From: Bacteroidales bacterium
Lineage (GTDB): Bacteria; Bacteroidota; Bacteroidia; Bacteroidales; UBA10428
Direction: 5' to 3'
Assembly: GCA_016926235.1 (NCBI GenBank)
Contig: JAFGOZ010000371.1
Coordinates: 1-64,000, forward strand
Length of the DNA: 64,000 nt
Shown here: positions 9,473 through 17,100 of the stretch, in pieces
Layout of the letters: each line of letters opens with the position of its first letter
How positions within the stretch are numbered: the first letter of the stretch is position 1
Program-made: the position numbers and the translations under genes
The notes under the pieces: generated by a model
Databases searched by the model: none
Seen by the model: only the letters and a program-made list of their open reading frames with translations
Told to the model about the DNA's origin: nothing

Positions 9473-10345
9473 ATGAGTCAACAAAACGGAAAGAATACAG
9501 CTATTGTCTTAATGCACTGCCCGGATCAAAGAGGGATTGTGGCAAATGTTACCGAGTTTTTAAACTTCAACCACGGGAATATTCTTTACCTTGATCAACA
9601 TGTTGATCATGAAGAGAAGGTTTTTTTCATGAGAGTGGAATGGGAATTGGATGGTTTTCTGGTACCAGCGGATAAAATTGCGGATTACTTTCAAACTCAG
9701 ATAGCTGCAAAATACAATATGAAGTTCAACCTGTATTTTTCGAGTTATACACCCCGAATGGCACTTTTTGTTTCAAAAATGTCGCATTGCTTATTTGATA
9801 TTCTTTCCAGATATAAAGCAGGGGAATGGAATGTAGAAATACCATGTATTATATCCAATCATCCGGACCTTGAAGATGTTGCCAAAAATTTTAAAATACC
9901 ATTCTATATATTTCCAATTAACAAGGAAAATAAAAAGGAAATGGAGAAAAATGAATTGGAATTATTGAAAAAGCATAAAATCAATTTCTTTGTATTGGCA
10001 CGTTACATGCAAATTGTATCGGGTGATTTGATAAAACATTATCAGAATAAGATAATTAATATACACCATTCATTTTTACCTGCATTCCCTGGAGCAAAAC
10101 CCTATCACTCAGCTCACCAGAGAGGAGTGAAAATTATTGGTGCTACAAGTCACTATGTAACAGAAGAATTGGATGCCGGTCCGATAATTGAGCAGGATGT
10201 TGCTCGTATAACACATATGGATTCTATTGCAGATCTTGTAAGAAAAGGCCAGGATCTTGAAAAAATTGTTCTTTCCAGGGCGATATATGTACATCTTTTA
10301 CGCAAAAGTCTTGTCTATAATAATAAAACGATCATTTTTAGCTAG
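9473..10345 (+). CDS. purU: Formyltetrahydrofolate deformylase
   Basis: PurU hydrolyses 10-formyltetrahydrofolate to formate and tetrahydrofolate. An N-terminal ACT domain (about 10-85) is followed by a formyltransferase fold. The catalytic Asn-His pair is in NIHHSFLPAFPG, and the conserved Asp lies in LDAGPIIEQ. The length of 290 residues is normal. It sits between hisB and hisH with 12-bp and 8-bp gaps, so it is probably cotranscribed. Histidine synthesis releases AICAR, which needs 10-formyl-THF to re-enter purine synthesis, so linked control of one-carbon supply is conceivable but unproven. Confidence 0.9.
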   Translation: MSQQNGKNTAIVLMHCPDQRGIVANVTEFLNFNHGNILYLDQHVDHEEKVFFMRVEWELDGFLVPADKIADYFQTQIAAKYNMKFNLYFSSYTPRMALFVSKMSHCLFDILSRYKAGEWNVEIPCIISNHPDLEDVAKNFKIPFYIFPINKENKKEMEKNELELLKKHKINFFVLARYMQIVSGDLIKHYQNKIINIHHSFLPAFPGAKPYHSAHQRGVKIIGATSHYVTEELDAGPIIEQDVARITHMDSIADLVRKGQDLEKIVLSRAIYVHLLRKSLVYNNKTIIFS

Positions 10346-10353
10346 AGGTTGAT

Positions 10354-10935
10354 ATGAATATTGTAATTGTAAAATACAATGCAGGAAATATAAAATCCGT
10401 TGATTTTGCTTTACAGAGGCTTGGTATTCATGGGGAAATAACAAATGACCATGAAAAAATTCGCAAGGCTGATAAAGTAATATTTCCGGGAGTGGGAGAG
10501 GCAAGTACAACCATGAAGTATCTTAGGGAACACAAGCTTGATGTACTCTTAAAAGAATTGAAACAACCGGTATTGGGCATTTGCCTGGGTTTGCAGCTCA
10601 TGTGTACCTACTCGGAAGAAGGAAATACAGATTGCATAGGTATTTTTAATGAAAAAGTAAAGCGTTTCGAACCCAGATTAAAAGTTCCTCATATGGGATG
10701 GAATAGTCTGGGCAATCTTAGAACACCATTGTTTAAAGGGGATATTTCAGGACAATATGTGTATTTTGTTCACAGTTATTATGCTGAATTGGGGCCAAAT
10801 ACAATTGCAGAAACGGATTATATAAACACGTTTAGCTCAGCATTGCATAAGGACAATTTTTATGCCACACAGTTTCACCCTGAAAAAAGTGGCCCTGTGG
10901 GAGAAGGTATTTTAAAAAATTTTATAGAGTTATGA
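10354..10935 (+). CDS. hisH: Imidazole glycerol phosphate synthase, glutaminase subunit
   Basis: This class I glutamine amidotransferase supplies ammonia to HisF. The nucleophile is Cys77 in LGICLGLQLM, and the His-Glu of the triad is in QFHPEKSG near the C-terminus. At 193 residues it is the standard stand-alone HisH. The stop overlaps the hisA start in an ATGA. The hisF partner is two genes further on. Confidence 0.95.
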   Translation: MNIVIVKYNAGNIKSVDFALQRLGIHGEITNDHEKIRKADKVIFPGVGEASTTMKYLREHKLDVLLKELKQPVLGICLGLQLMCTYSEEGNTDCIGIFNEKVKRFEPRLKVPHMGWNSLGNLRTPLFKGDISGQYVYFVHSYYAELGPNTIAETDYINTFSSALHKDNFYATQFHPEKSGPVGEGILKNFIEL

Positions 10936-11651
10936 TTACGATTATCCCGGCAATTGATATAATCGGAGGCAAGTGTGTTCGCTTAACACAGGGAGAGTAT
11001 GATAGCGTAAAAACATATCACAACGATCCATTGGAGGTGGCTAAGGATTTTGAAAGCCATGGTATTAAACGATTACATCTGGTTGACCTGGATGGAGCAA
11101 AGCAAAAGAAAGTTGTAAATCAGAAGGTTCTGGAACGTATTACTTCCGGGACAAATCTGGTAGTAGATTTTGGGGGTGGAATAAAGAAAGAAGAAGATTT
11201 GAAATCCATTTTCAATGCTGGTGCGGCCTATGCAGTGGTTGGCAGTATGGCTGTAACAAACAATGAAATTTTTCGTAAATGGATTAATGATTTTGGTGGA
11301 GAGAAGTTTATTCTTGCTGCCGATGTTTTAAATAAAAAGATTGCAATTTCAGGATGGATGGAATCAACGGCAATCGATTTGATGGAATTTTTAAGACAAC
11401 AGATAACCAATGGTGTAAAAAAAGTATTATGTACAGATATTTCGAAAGACGGAATGCTTCAGGGCACTTCTGTTGATTTATATAAAGAGATAAAGGAAAC
11501 CTATCCTGAATTGTATCTTATCGCGAGTGGAGGAGTGACCGATGAAAGCGATATAACAGCATTAATTGATTACAATATTGACGGAGTAATAATAGGAAAA
11601 GCTATTTACGAAGGGAAGCTAAGATTATCAAAATTATTAAAATTTATTTAG
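10932..11651 (+). CDS. hisA: ProFAR isomerase (phosphoribosylformimino-AICAR-P isomerase)
   Basis: A 239-residue TIM barrel that catalyses the Amadori rearrangement of ProFAR to PRFAR. The start IPAIDIIGGKCVRLTQG carries the catalytic Asp, and VDFGGGIKKEED, CTDISKDGMLQG and IASGGVTDESD are the phosphate-binding and second catalytic Asp segments. It overlaps hisH by 4 bp and is followed after 4 bp by an unrecognised gene. Confidence 0.95.
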   Translation: MITIIPAIDIIGGKCVRLTQGEYDSVKTYHNDPLEVAKDFESHGIKRLHLVDLDGAKQKKVVNQKVLERITSGTNLVVDFGGGIKKEEDLKSIFNAGAAYAVVGSMAVTNNEIFRKWINDFGGEKFILAADVLNKKIAISGWMESTAIDLMEFLRQQITNGVKKVLCTDISKDGMLQGTSVDLYKEIKETYPELYLIASGGVTDESDITALIDYNIDGVIIGKAIYEGKLRLSKLLKFI

Positions 11652-11655
11652 TAGT

Positions 11656-12210
11656 ATGGAAGTAAAAGGAACAGCAGTGAAGACAATTGGGGAGTATGTA
11701 AAGAAGAATTATCCTAGTAAATATGATGAGTGGTTAAAATCGATGCCGGAAGAGTCCAGGTCATTGTTTGAAAAAGGGATATTGACAAATCAGTGGTATC
11801 CGGTACGTGAAGCAGCAATTGTACCAACAAAGAGAATTTGTGATATGTTTTTTGGAGGCATGTTGGAAGGAGCTTGGCAATCGGGAAGATATAGCGCTCA
11901 GGTAGCTCTTACAGGAATTTACAAATTATATGTGATGATGAGCAAACCAGCTCATATAATTGAGAGGGCATCAAGGGTGTTTTCTGCCTATTATTCGGAT
12001 TCAGATATTTCAGTTACTAATAAAACATCAAATTCAGTTGATTTTATAATATCGGAGTTCCCTCAACCAAATGAAGTGATTGAAAACCGCATTGCAGGAT
12101 GGATTGAAGCCGCCCTGGAATTATCCGGCTGTAAAAATGTAACAGTAAATATTGCCGAATCAAAGGCTAAAGGCCAGAGAAGAACAGTAATGAACCTTTC
12201 ATGGAATTAG
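11656..12210 (+). CDS. Unknown 184-residue protein embedded in the his operon
   Basis: No histidine pathway enzyme matches. The protein has no signal peptide or membrane segment, so it should be cytoplasmic. Overall pattern (an N-terminal helical half, the segment QWYPVREAA, the Gly-Ala-Trp-Gly-Arg region [16 protein letters not shown], and a C-terminal ferredoxin-like half) recalls the TIGR02265/DUF2378 family, itself related to V4R and heme-NO-binding-like folds; this assignment is tentative. It starts 4 bp after hisA and stops 1 bp before the hisF ATG, so it is almost certainly cotranscribed and coupled. It lacks the metal-binding motifs of HisI and does not look like a replacement for it. 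Confidence 0.8.
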   Translation: MEVKGTAVKTIGEYVKKNYPSKYDEWLKSMPEESRSLFEKGILTNQWYPVREAAIVPTKRICDMFFGGMLEGAWQSGRYSAQVALTGIYKLYVMMSKPAHIIERASRVFSAYYSDSDISVTNKTSNSVDFIISEFPQPNEVIENRIAGWIEAALELSGCKNVTVNIAESKAKGQRRTVMNLSWN

Positions 12211-12211
12211 C

Positions 12212-12967
12212 ATGTTAGCAAAAAGAATTATACCCTGCCTGGATGTTCGAGATGGACACACTGTGAAAGGGGTAAACTTTGTAAATATTCAGAATGTAGG
12301 TGATCCCGTTGAGTTGGGAGCATTATATGCGCAACAAGGTGCCGATGAGTTGGTTTATCTGGATATTACCGCAAGTCACGAAAAACGAAAAACATTTGAA
12401 GACTTGGTGAAACGTATTGCTGCTAATTTAAATATACCTTTTACTGTTGGAGGAGGCATTAGTGAGTTGAAAGATGCTGATATTCTGCTGAGTGCGGGAG
12501 CAGATAAAATTTCGATCAATTCATCTGCAGTAAAAAACCCTGATTTAGTAAATAAGATAGCTCAAAACTTTGGGAGTCAATTTGTAGTTGTTGCTATAGA
12601 TGCGAATTGGGAAGGAGATAAATGGATTGTTTATGTTAACGGAGGCCGCATTCCAACAGAAAAGGAATTATTCTCATGGGCAAGAGAAGTACAGGATAGA
12701 GGATGTGGTGAAATTTTATTTACTTCAATGAATCACGATGGTACAAAAAATGGTTTTGCCTGTGACGCATTGGCGCACTTATCCGAATCTCTTGATATTC
12801 CCGTAATTGCTTCAGGCGGGGCAGGGAATATGGATCATTTTGTTGATGTTTTTAAGGATGGAAAAGCGGATGCAGCTTTGGCCGCAAGCATTTTTCATTT
12901 TAAAGAAATTGCAATTCCTGATTTAAAATCGTACCTTGCTAATAGGAATATTTCTGTTCGAATATAA
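12212..12967 (+). CDS. hisF: Imidazole glycerol phosphate synthase, cyclase subunit
   Basis: HisF cyclises PRFAR with ammonia from HisH to give IGP and AICAR. The N-terminus [14 protein letters not shown] has the catalytic Asp, and the second catalytic Asp lies in [20 protein letters not shown] and IASGGAG bind the phosphates. Length of 251 residues is normal. The ATG follows the stop of the unknown gene by 1 bp. Confidence 0.95.
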   Translation: MLAKRIIPCLDVRDGHTVKGVNFVNIQNVGDPVELGALYAQQGADELVYLDITASHEKRKTFEDLVKRIAANLNIPFTVGGGISELKDADILLSAGADKISINSSAVKNPDLVNKIAQNFGSQFVVVAIDANWEGDKWIVYVNGGRIPTEKELFSWAREVQDRGCGEILFTSMNHDGTKNGFACDALAHLSESLDIPVIASGGAGNMDHFVDVFKDGKADAALAASIFHFKEIAIPDLKSYLANRNISVRI

Positions 12968-12998
12968 TGTTTGACATTGAATATAAATTGTTTACAGG

Positions 12999-13337
12999 AT
13001 GAAAAAAGGAAATGGGAAGTCGAACAAGGATCTTGAATTTTTAGTTCAATTGCAAGACTTGATCGAAAAAAGGAAAAAGGAAATGCCCAAAGGCTCGTAT
13101 ACCACAAAACTTTTTAAAAAGGGGGTGAATAAAATAGCCAAAAAGCTGGGCGAAGAAACCATTGAATTAATCATTGAAGCTAAGGGTAAAGATGACCGGT
13201 TATTTAAGGAAGAAGCAGCTGACCTGCTATACCATTATCTTGTATTGCTGACGCAGAAAGGTTATCGCATTGAGGATATAGTTGAAGTACTTGCAAACAG
13301 GCATGTTCCAAATGAAAAGGAGGAGGTAATAGTATAA
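12999..13337 (+). CDS. hisE: Phosphoribosyl-ATP pyrophosphatase (HisE only)
   Basis: HisE removes pyrophosphate from PR-ATP. The helical MazG-like fold is recognised from GSYTTKLF, the metal-binding run KLGEETIELIIEAK and EEAADLLYHYLVLL. At 112 residues it holds only the HisE half: the cyclohydrolase HisI that is fused to it in many Bacteroidota is absent, and the 31-bp gap to hisF contains no remnant. It ends the operon, converging on a minus-strand gene 9 bp away. Confidence 0.9.
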   Translation: MKKGNGKSNKDLEFLVQLQDLIEKRKKEMPKGSYTTKLFKKGVNKIAKKLGEETIELIIEAKGKDDRLFKEEAADLLYHYLVLLTQKGYRIEDIVEVLANRHVPNEKEEVIV

Positions 13338-13350
13338 TTTTTTATACTAT
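13329..13350. terminator. Weak AT-rich hairpin between convergent genes
   Basis: ATAGTATA (13329-13336) pairs perfectly with TATACTAT (13343-13350), with a T-rich loop. The arms contain the stop codons of both hisE and the convergent cyclase gene. No GC pairs beyond two and no clear distal T run, so a bidirectional terminator role is only possible. Confidence 0.35.
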
Positions 13351-14645
13351 AGTTTATTAAGAAGCTTAAAGAATTCATCATTGGGAACAAGACACTTCCC
13401 ATTAACGGAGAGTTCTGGTTTGATGCCGGTCACAAAATACATGTCAATTTTACCTATATTTTTTGCTTCAACCTTACCTCTGTATACACAGTCAAAATAT
13501 TCTTTTACATGTTCGTGAGTTGCACCGGAAATATTTACCATGCCAACCTGTCCGGCAGCTTCCATGCGACTTGCAATGTTAACAGTAGTGCCCCAAACGT
13601 CATAAGCAAACTTAAATTTTCCAACAACCCCAGCTATAACTTCACCAGTGTGTATACCAACTCGTAATTCCCATACGGGTTCATTATTCAGTACTTTTTC
13701 GTCATTCATTTTATTCATATATTGCTGTATTTGCAGTCCGGCAAGCACAGCATTAATGGGATTACTTTTATTGCTCAAAGGTAAGCCACCTGCGCACATA
13801 TAAGCATCTCCAACTGTTTTGATCTTTTCCAGGTAATTTTCCTGGGCAATTTCATCAAATTTTACAAAGTATGAATCTAAAATATTGATAAGGTCTCGTG
13901 GAACAAGTCCTTTGCTAAGGGTTGAGAAACCCTTGAAGTCGGTGAACAATACCGATACCATCCGGTAATGTCTCGGTGAAGCTTTGCCTTTCGATTTTAG
14001 CTGACGGGCAACTTCAAAGGGTAGGATGTTCAATAATAGTGTCTCGGATTTTTGCTGCTCTTCTTCAATGGCTATTTTTTGGGTGTTAATTTCTTTCTTT
14101 TGTTCCTCAAGGGTGTGGTTGGCATCTTCCAGGTACTCTGTAAGTGAAAGCATGTCTTCATGCTTCTGGTTTAGCAATTCTTCTTTCTCTTGCGTGATCA
14201 AGGCCAGTCTGTTCAATTCTTCTACTTGTTCACTTATCTTTTTGTTTTGTTTTTTTACGGCTTGAAGTGAATGACTTAATTTTAATGCAGAATTAATACG
14301 TGATATAAGTTCTATTGAGTTAATTGGTTTGGAGATATAATCTACAGCGCCATTTTCAAAGGCTTCGCCCAGATTCTCAGGGGAAGCAAAAGCCGTAATC
14401 ATAAGGACTGGAATATCTTTTGTTTTATCATCTTCCTTTAGCACCTTTAATGCTTCCATACCAGTCATTTTTGGCATTTTCCAATCCATAAGGACAAGAT
14501 CTGGTATGTGGTTACGACACATATCTATTGCATCTGCACCACAAGTTGCAGTTAATAACTCATATTCACCGTTAATTGAGAGCATGTCTACAATTAACTG
14601 CAGGTTCACATCGATATCATCCACTATCAGTATTTTATCAGCCAT
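13347..14645 (-). CDS. Response regulator-class III adenylate cyclase
   Basis: Domains are a receiver (about 1-120, with phosphoacceptor Asp54 in LVLMDWKMP, ITAFAS and SKPIN), a coiled coil (about 125-205) and a class III cyclase catalytic domain (about 225-400). The metal-binding Asp residues are in LFTDFKGFS and KTVGDAYM; the purine-specifying Lys (IKTVGD) and Asp (AYDVWGTTVN) indicate ATP as substrate, and the Asn and Arg for transition state are in VNIASRME. It should make cAMP in response to phosphorylation by an unknown kinase. The frame opens at 14666, but the ATG at 14645 (MADKILIVDD) starts directly at the receiver and is preferred. Confidence 0.9.
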   Translation of the reverse strand: MADKILIVDDIDVNLQLIVDMLSINGEYELLTATCGADAIDMCRNHIPDLVLMDWKMPKMTGMEALKVLKEDDKTKDIPVLMITAFASPENLGEAFENGAVDYISKPINSIELISRINSALKLSHSLQAVKKQNKKISEQVEELNRLALITQEKEELLNQKHEDMLSLTEYLEDANHTLEEQKKEINTQKIAIEEEQQKSETLLLNILPFEVARQLKSKGKASPRHYRMVSVLFTDFKGFSTLSKGLVPRDLINILDSYFVKFDEIAQENYLEKIKTVGDAYMCAGGLPLSNKSNPINAVLAGLQIQQYMNKMNDEKVLNNEPVWELRVGIHTGEVIAGVVGKFKFAYDVWGTTVNIASRMEAAGQVGMVNISGATHEHVKEYFDCVYRGKVEAKNIGKIDMYFVTGIKPELSVNGKCLVPNDEFFKLLNKL

Positions 14646-14686
14646 AATTCGAAGGAAATTCTGCAAATTTGTTGCTGCTGATTGTT

Positions 14687-14728
14687 GTTTAAGTCAAATA
14701 CATTATCATTAATATATTTGATTTAAAC
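14687..14728. promoter_or_regulatory. Dyad upstream of the cyclase gene
   Basis: GTTTAAGTCAAATA (14687-14700) and TATTTGATTTAAAC (14715-14728) form an inverted repeat with 13 of 14 positions matched and a 14-bp centre. It lies 42 bp before the cyclase ATG at 14645, where an operator is expected. The regulator is unknown. Confidence 0.4.
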
Positions 14729-14910
14729 AGGAATAATTGAATTCACAACCAGTCGATCACTAATTTATTAACTGTTGAAAATAGATATTTTTTTCTTTAT
14801 TTGAATCATTTTATTCCATTTTCTTCTATATTTTACATTATTAATACAATATATTTAGATTTTATTATAGAGCAGATATTATAAAAACCATCATAAATAA
14901 TAGTATAAGC

Positions 14911-15801
14911 ATGATAAATTTTGCAGAAATACCAGATAAATTTTGTCAATATGATACATCTCAAATAGTTATATTACCAGTACCTTATGATGGTACATCC
15001 ACGTGGTTAAAAGGAGCCGATAAAGGTCCTGAAGCACTTATTGAATCATCCATTAATATGGAATGGTACGATATAGAAACAGAGATTGAACCTTATAAAA
15101 TGGGGATGTTTATTGATAAACCGCTTGAAGGATATATCAGACCGGAGGAATTGTTAAATCCGGTATATGATCGAGTCAGGACACATATTGAAAACCGGAA
15201 ATTTGTTTTTACACTTGGAGGAGAGCATTCTGTATGTTTAGGTGCAATAAAGGCTTATTTTGATATGTTTTCAAATCTTACAATAATACAATTTGATGCC
15301 CATACGGATCTTCGCCAGGAATATCTTGGAAGTAAATATAATCATGCATGTGTTATGGCTCGAATAAAAGATTTTACCAGCAATATTGTGCAAATTGGCA
15401 TTAGAAGCCTTGATATAACAGAAAAGAATGATATATTACCGGGCAGGATATTTTATGCTGAAAATATTGTTGGAAAAACTGATTGGCATGAAAGTTTATT
15501 AAGCCACTTAACGGATAATGTTTACATTACATTTGACCTGGATGTCTTTGATCCGTCAATAATGTCATCAACAGGAACTCCTGAGCCGGGAGGTATGCTT
15601 TGGTATGAGACCATCCAATTATTAAAGAAGATTATACAAAAGAAAAATCTAGTAGGTATGGATATTGTGGAGCTATGTCCAAATGCTGCAAATAAGGCCC
15701 CGGATTACCTGGCTGCAAAGCTACTTTATAAGGTTATGGCTTATTGGGGAGTGAAGAAAAGAAGTAGCAGTAGCAGTAGCAGTAGCAGTAGTTTTCTATA
15801 G
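14911..15801 (+). CDS. speB: Agmatinase-family ureohydrolase with poly-Ser tail
   Basis: A binuclear Mn enzyme of the arginase/agmatinase superfamily. Metal ligands are His106 (LGGEHS), Asp129, His131 and Asp133 (FDAHTD), and Asp209 and Asp211 (FDLDVFDPS). Agmatinase (agmatine to putrescine and urea) is the most likely activity by length and overall pattern; guanidinobutyrase or formiminoglutamase are less likely. After the natural C-terminus the gene runs into a hexanucleotide microsatellite that adds ten Ser residues plus Phe-Leu before the TAG stop. Confidence 0.85.
   Translation: MINFAEIPDKFCQYDTSQIVILPVPYDGTSTWLKGADKGPEALIESSINMEWYDIETEIEPYKMGMFIDKPLEGYIRPEELLNPVYDRVRTHIENRKFVFTLGGEHSVCLGAIKAYFDMFSNLTIIQFDAHTDLRQEYLGSKYNHACVMARIKDFTSNIVQIGIRSLDITEKNDILPGRIFYAENIVGKTDWHESLLSHLTDNVYITFDLDVFDPSIMSSTGTPEPGGMLWYETIQLLKKIIQKKNLVGMDIVELCPNAANKAPDYLAAKLLYKVMAYWGVKKRSSSSSSSSSSFL
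15763..15791 (+). repeat. AGTAGC microsatellite in the 3' end of speB
   Basis: AGTAGC is repeated 4.8 times without interruption. Each unit encodes Ser-Ser, so gain or loss of units changes the tail by two Ser and keeps the frame and the stop codon. Confidence 0.9.
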
Positions 15802-15834
15802 GCTATTTATAAATTAGCACATAGATTCTATTTA

Positions 15835-16266
15835 TCAATATGGGTGTATATTTTCAAGAAGCTTGAACCCTTTTATTTTCTTTTCAGTATTTTTTGAATT
15901 TTCGTGTATAATTATTGCAACAAATCTAACTTAATTATTATCAGGAGTATCCATAATCTTTACTATGTTATCTGCATCTGGATAGGATATTTCATCTATG
16001 GATATGGTATGTATGGTATCAGGATTTTGGTGTAGAGCTTATAATCCGACCAATTCTTCAATTTCCTGTTTTTTTCTTAATTATTGAGTTCCCTTAAAAA
16101 AATCTGTGTTTGCTGAATAGATGCGAAGTGGATAATCATTATAATCAATTTTGTTGAAGTATGAAATAGGCTAATATATTAAGCCAGATAGAATTCCTAT
16201 AAATGCTCCAATAACAAGCATTTTATCATTAAACTCCTACATATAATCTGGTTTCTTTTTTTTCAT
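15835..16266 (-). pseudogene. Decayed small membrane-anchored protein with five in-frame stops
   Basis: Reading the minus strand from the ATG at 16266 gives a protein-like frame of 143 codons with no frameshift, ended by TGA then TAA. It is interrupted at 16237-16239 (TAG), 16171-16173 (TAG), 16081-16083 (TAA), 16039-16041 (TAA) and 15931-15933 (TAA). The start is Lys-rich, followed by a hydrophobic segment (MLVIGAFIGILSGLIY) and a soluble part with SIDEISYPDADNIV. Family not recognised. All interruptions are TAR codons, consistent with CAR (Gln) to TAR transitions, though other origins are possible. No intact copy lies in the window. Confidence 0.6.
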
Positions 16267-16344
16267 GATTTGGTTGAGAATAAAAATTAGAATGGGAATT
16301 GTTTTCAGTTATTCATTAAATAAACCAAAGAACAAGAGAAAACT

Positions 16345-16611
16345 TTAAGGAAAGATATTATAAATATCTTTTCGATGCGCAAATCTTACAAACCAAACAA
16401 CACCATTCCTAATATTTAAACCTATCCTGTAATCTTATATCCTGATCCTATAATAGGATTTAAAACCTTTCAGCTTTTTCAGCCCTTTTATGTTTTTCAT
16501 GGTTTTAGCCGCCTCAATGCTATCAATGGTCTCTCCAATTTGTAATAGTATTACTTTATCAAGAATCTTTTTTATATCACGTTGAAAACTTGACTTGAAC
16601 CCGATTTTCAT
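16345..16611 (-). pseudogene. RelE/ParE-superfamily toxin with an internal stop
   Basis: The ATG overlaps the antitoxin stop in an ATGA. The product starts MKIGFKSSFQRDIKKIL and continues with IKGLKKLKGFKSYYRIR, typical of the RelE/ParE/YafQ fold. Codon 59 is TAA (16435-16437). The same frame then resumes with DYRIGLNIRNGVVWFVRF and AHRKDIYNIFP, the conserved C-terminal half of such toxins, and stops at 16345. A single nonsense change thus removes the last two strands and the catalytic/contact residues. An intact version would be 88 residues. Toxin activity is presumably lost. Confidence 0.75.
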
Positions 16612-16805
16612 CTTTTAAGTTCTTTGAGAATTGTTTTCTTTGATACTTCTTTTGTTTTAATACCTTCATTAATCATTAAACCCAAGGCATTGTCTTCTTT
16701 TTCTTCCTCATTCAGCACCCGATTTTTTATATGTATTTTTTTAAGCATATCTGCAACAAACTTCAATTCTTTTTTGTCCTTTGTTGTTACTATCAGAGTT
16801 TCCAT
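16608..16805 (-). CDS. Antitoxin of a RelE/ParE-type module
   Basis: A 65-residue Lys/Glu-rich protein whose first strand (TLIVTTKDKKELKFVADML) and helical C-terminus resemble short antitoxins found beside RelE/ParE-like toxins. Its stop codon overlaps the start of the toxin reading frame by 4 bp, the usual type II order. It appears intact although the toxin is interrupted. It would bind the toxin and repress its own promoter; the family cannot be named more precisely. Confidence 0.65.
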   Translation of the reverse strand: METLIVTTKDKKELKFVADMLKKIHIKNRVLNEEEKEDNALGLMINEGIKTKEVSKKTILKELKR

Positions 16806-17100
16806 TGGAATATAATATTTTTAAATTATAAATCTTTGGTTAAAGATACAAACAGTATGGATATCTTTCAACTGTTAAAATTAAGTACTGCGTATAAATT
16901 ATTACTAAAAAATATTCTTAAAAAATATAAGAAACCGCTTTATTCTTATTTTATTTTTTTTTGAAAATTTTAACTTTTGGTTAAGGCTAATGTGTTTAAT
17001 TTTTTCGGATATAAAAACATTTGAAAAATAATTGAATCCATATTGAATTAAAACTATTACTCAATTCTGTATTTGATATACTTTATCCATCATAAATCGT
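16806..17100. other. AT-rich intergenic region without visible gene
   Basis: About 295 bp of very AT-rich DNA between the antitoxin start and the M13 peptidase end. It must hold the antitoxin promoter (minus strand), but no clear TAnnTTTG element or repeat was found. Confidence 0.5.

Noticed and set aside
15835..16611. Use of an alternative genetic code with TAA/TAG read as Gln in the decayed genes.
   Set aside because: The toxin frame ends in TAA at its natural C-terminus, and neighbouring host genes use TAA and TAG as normal stops.
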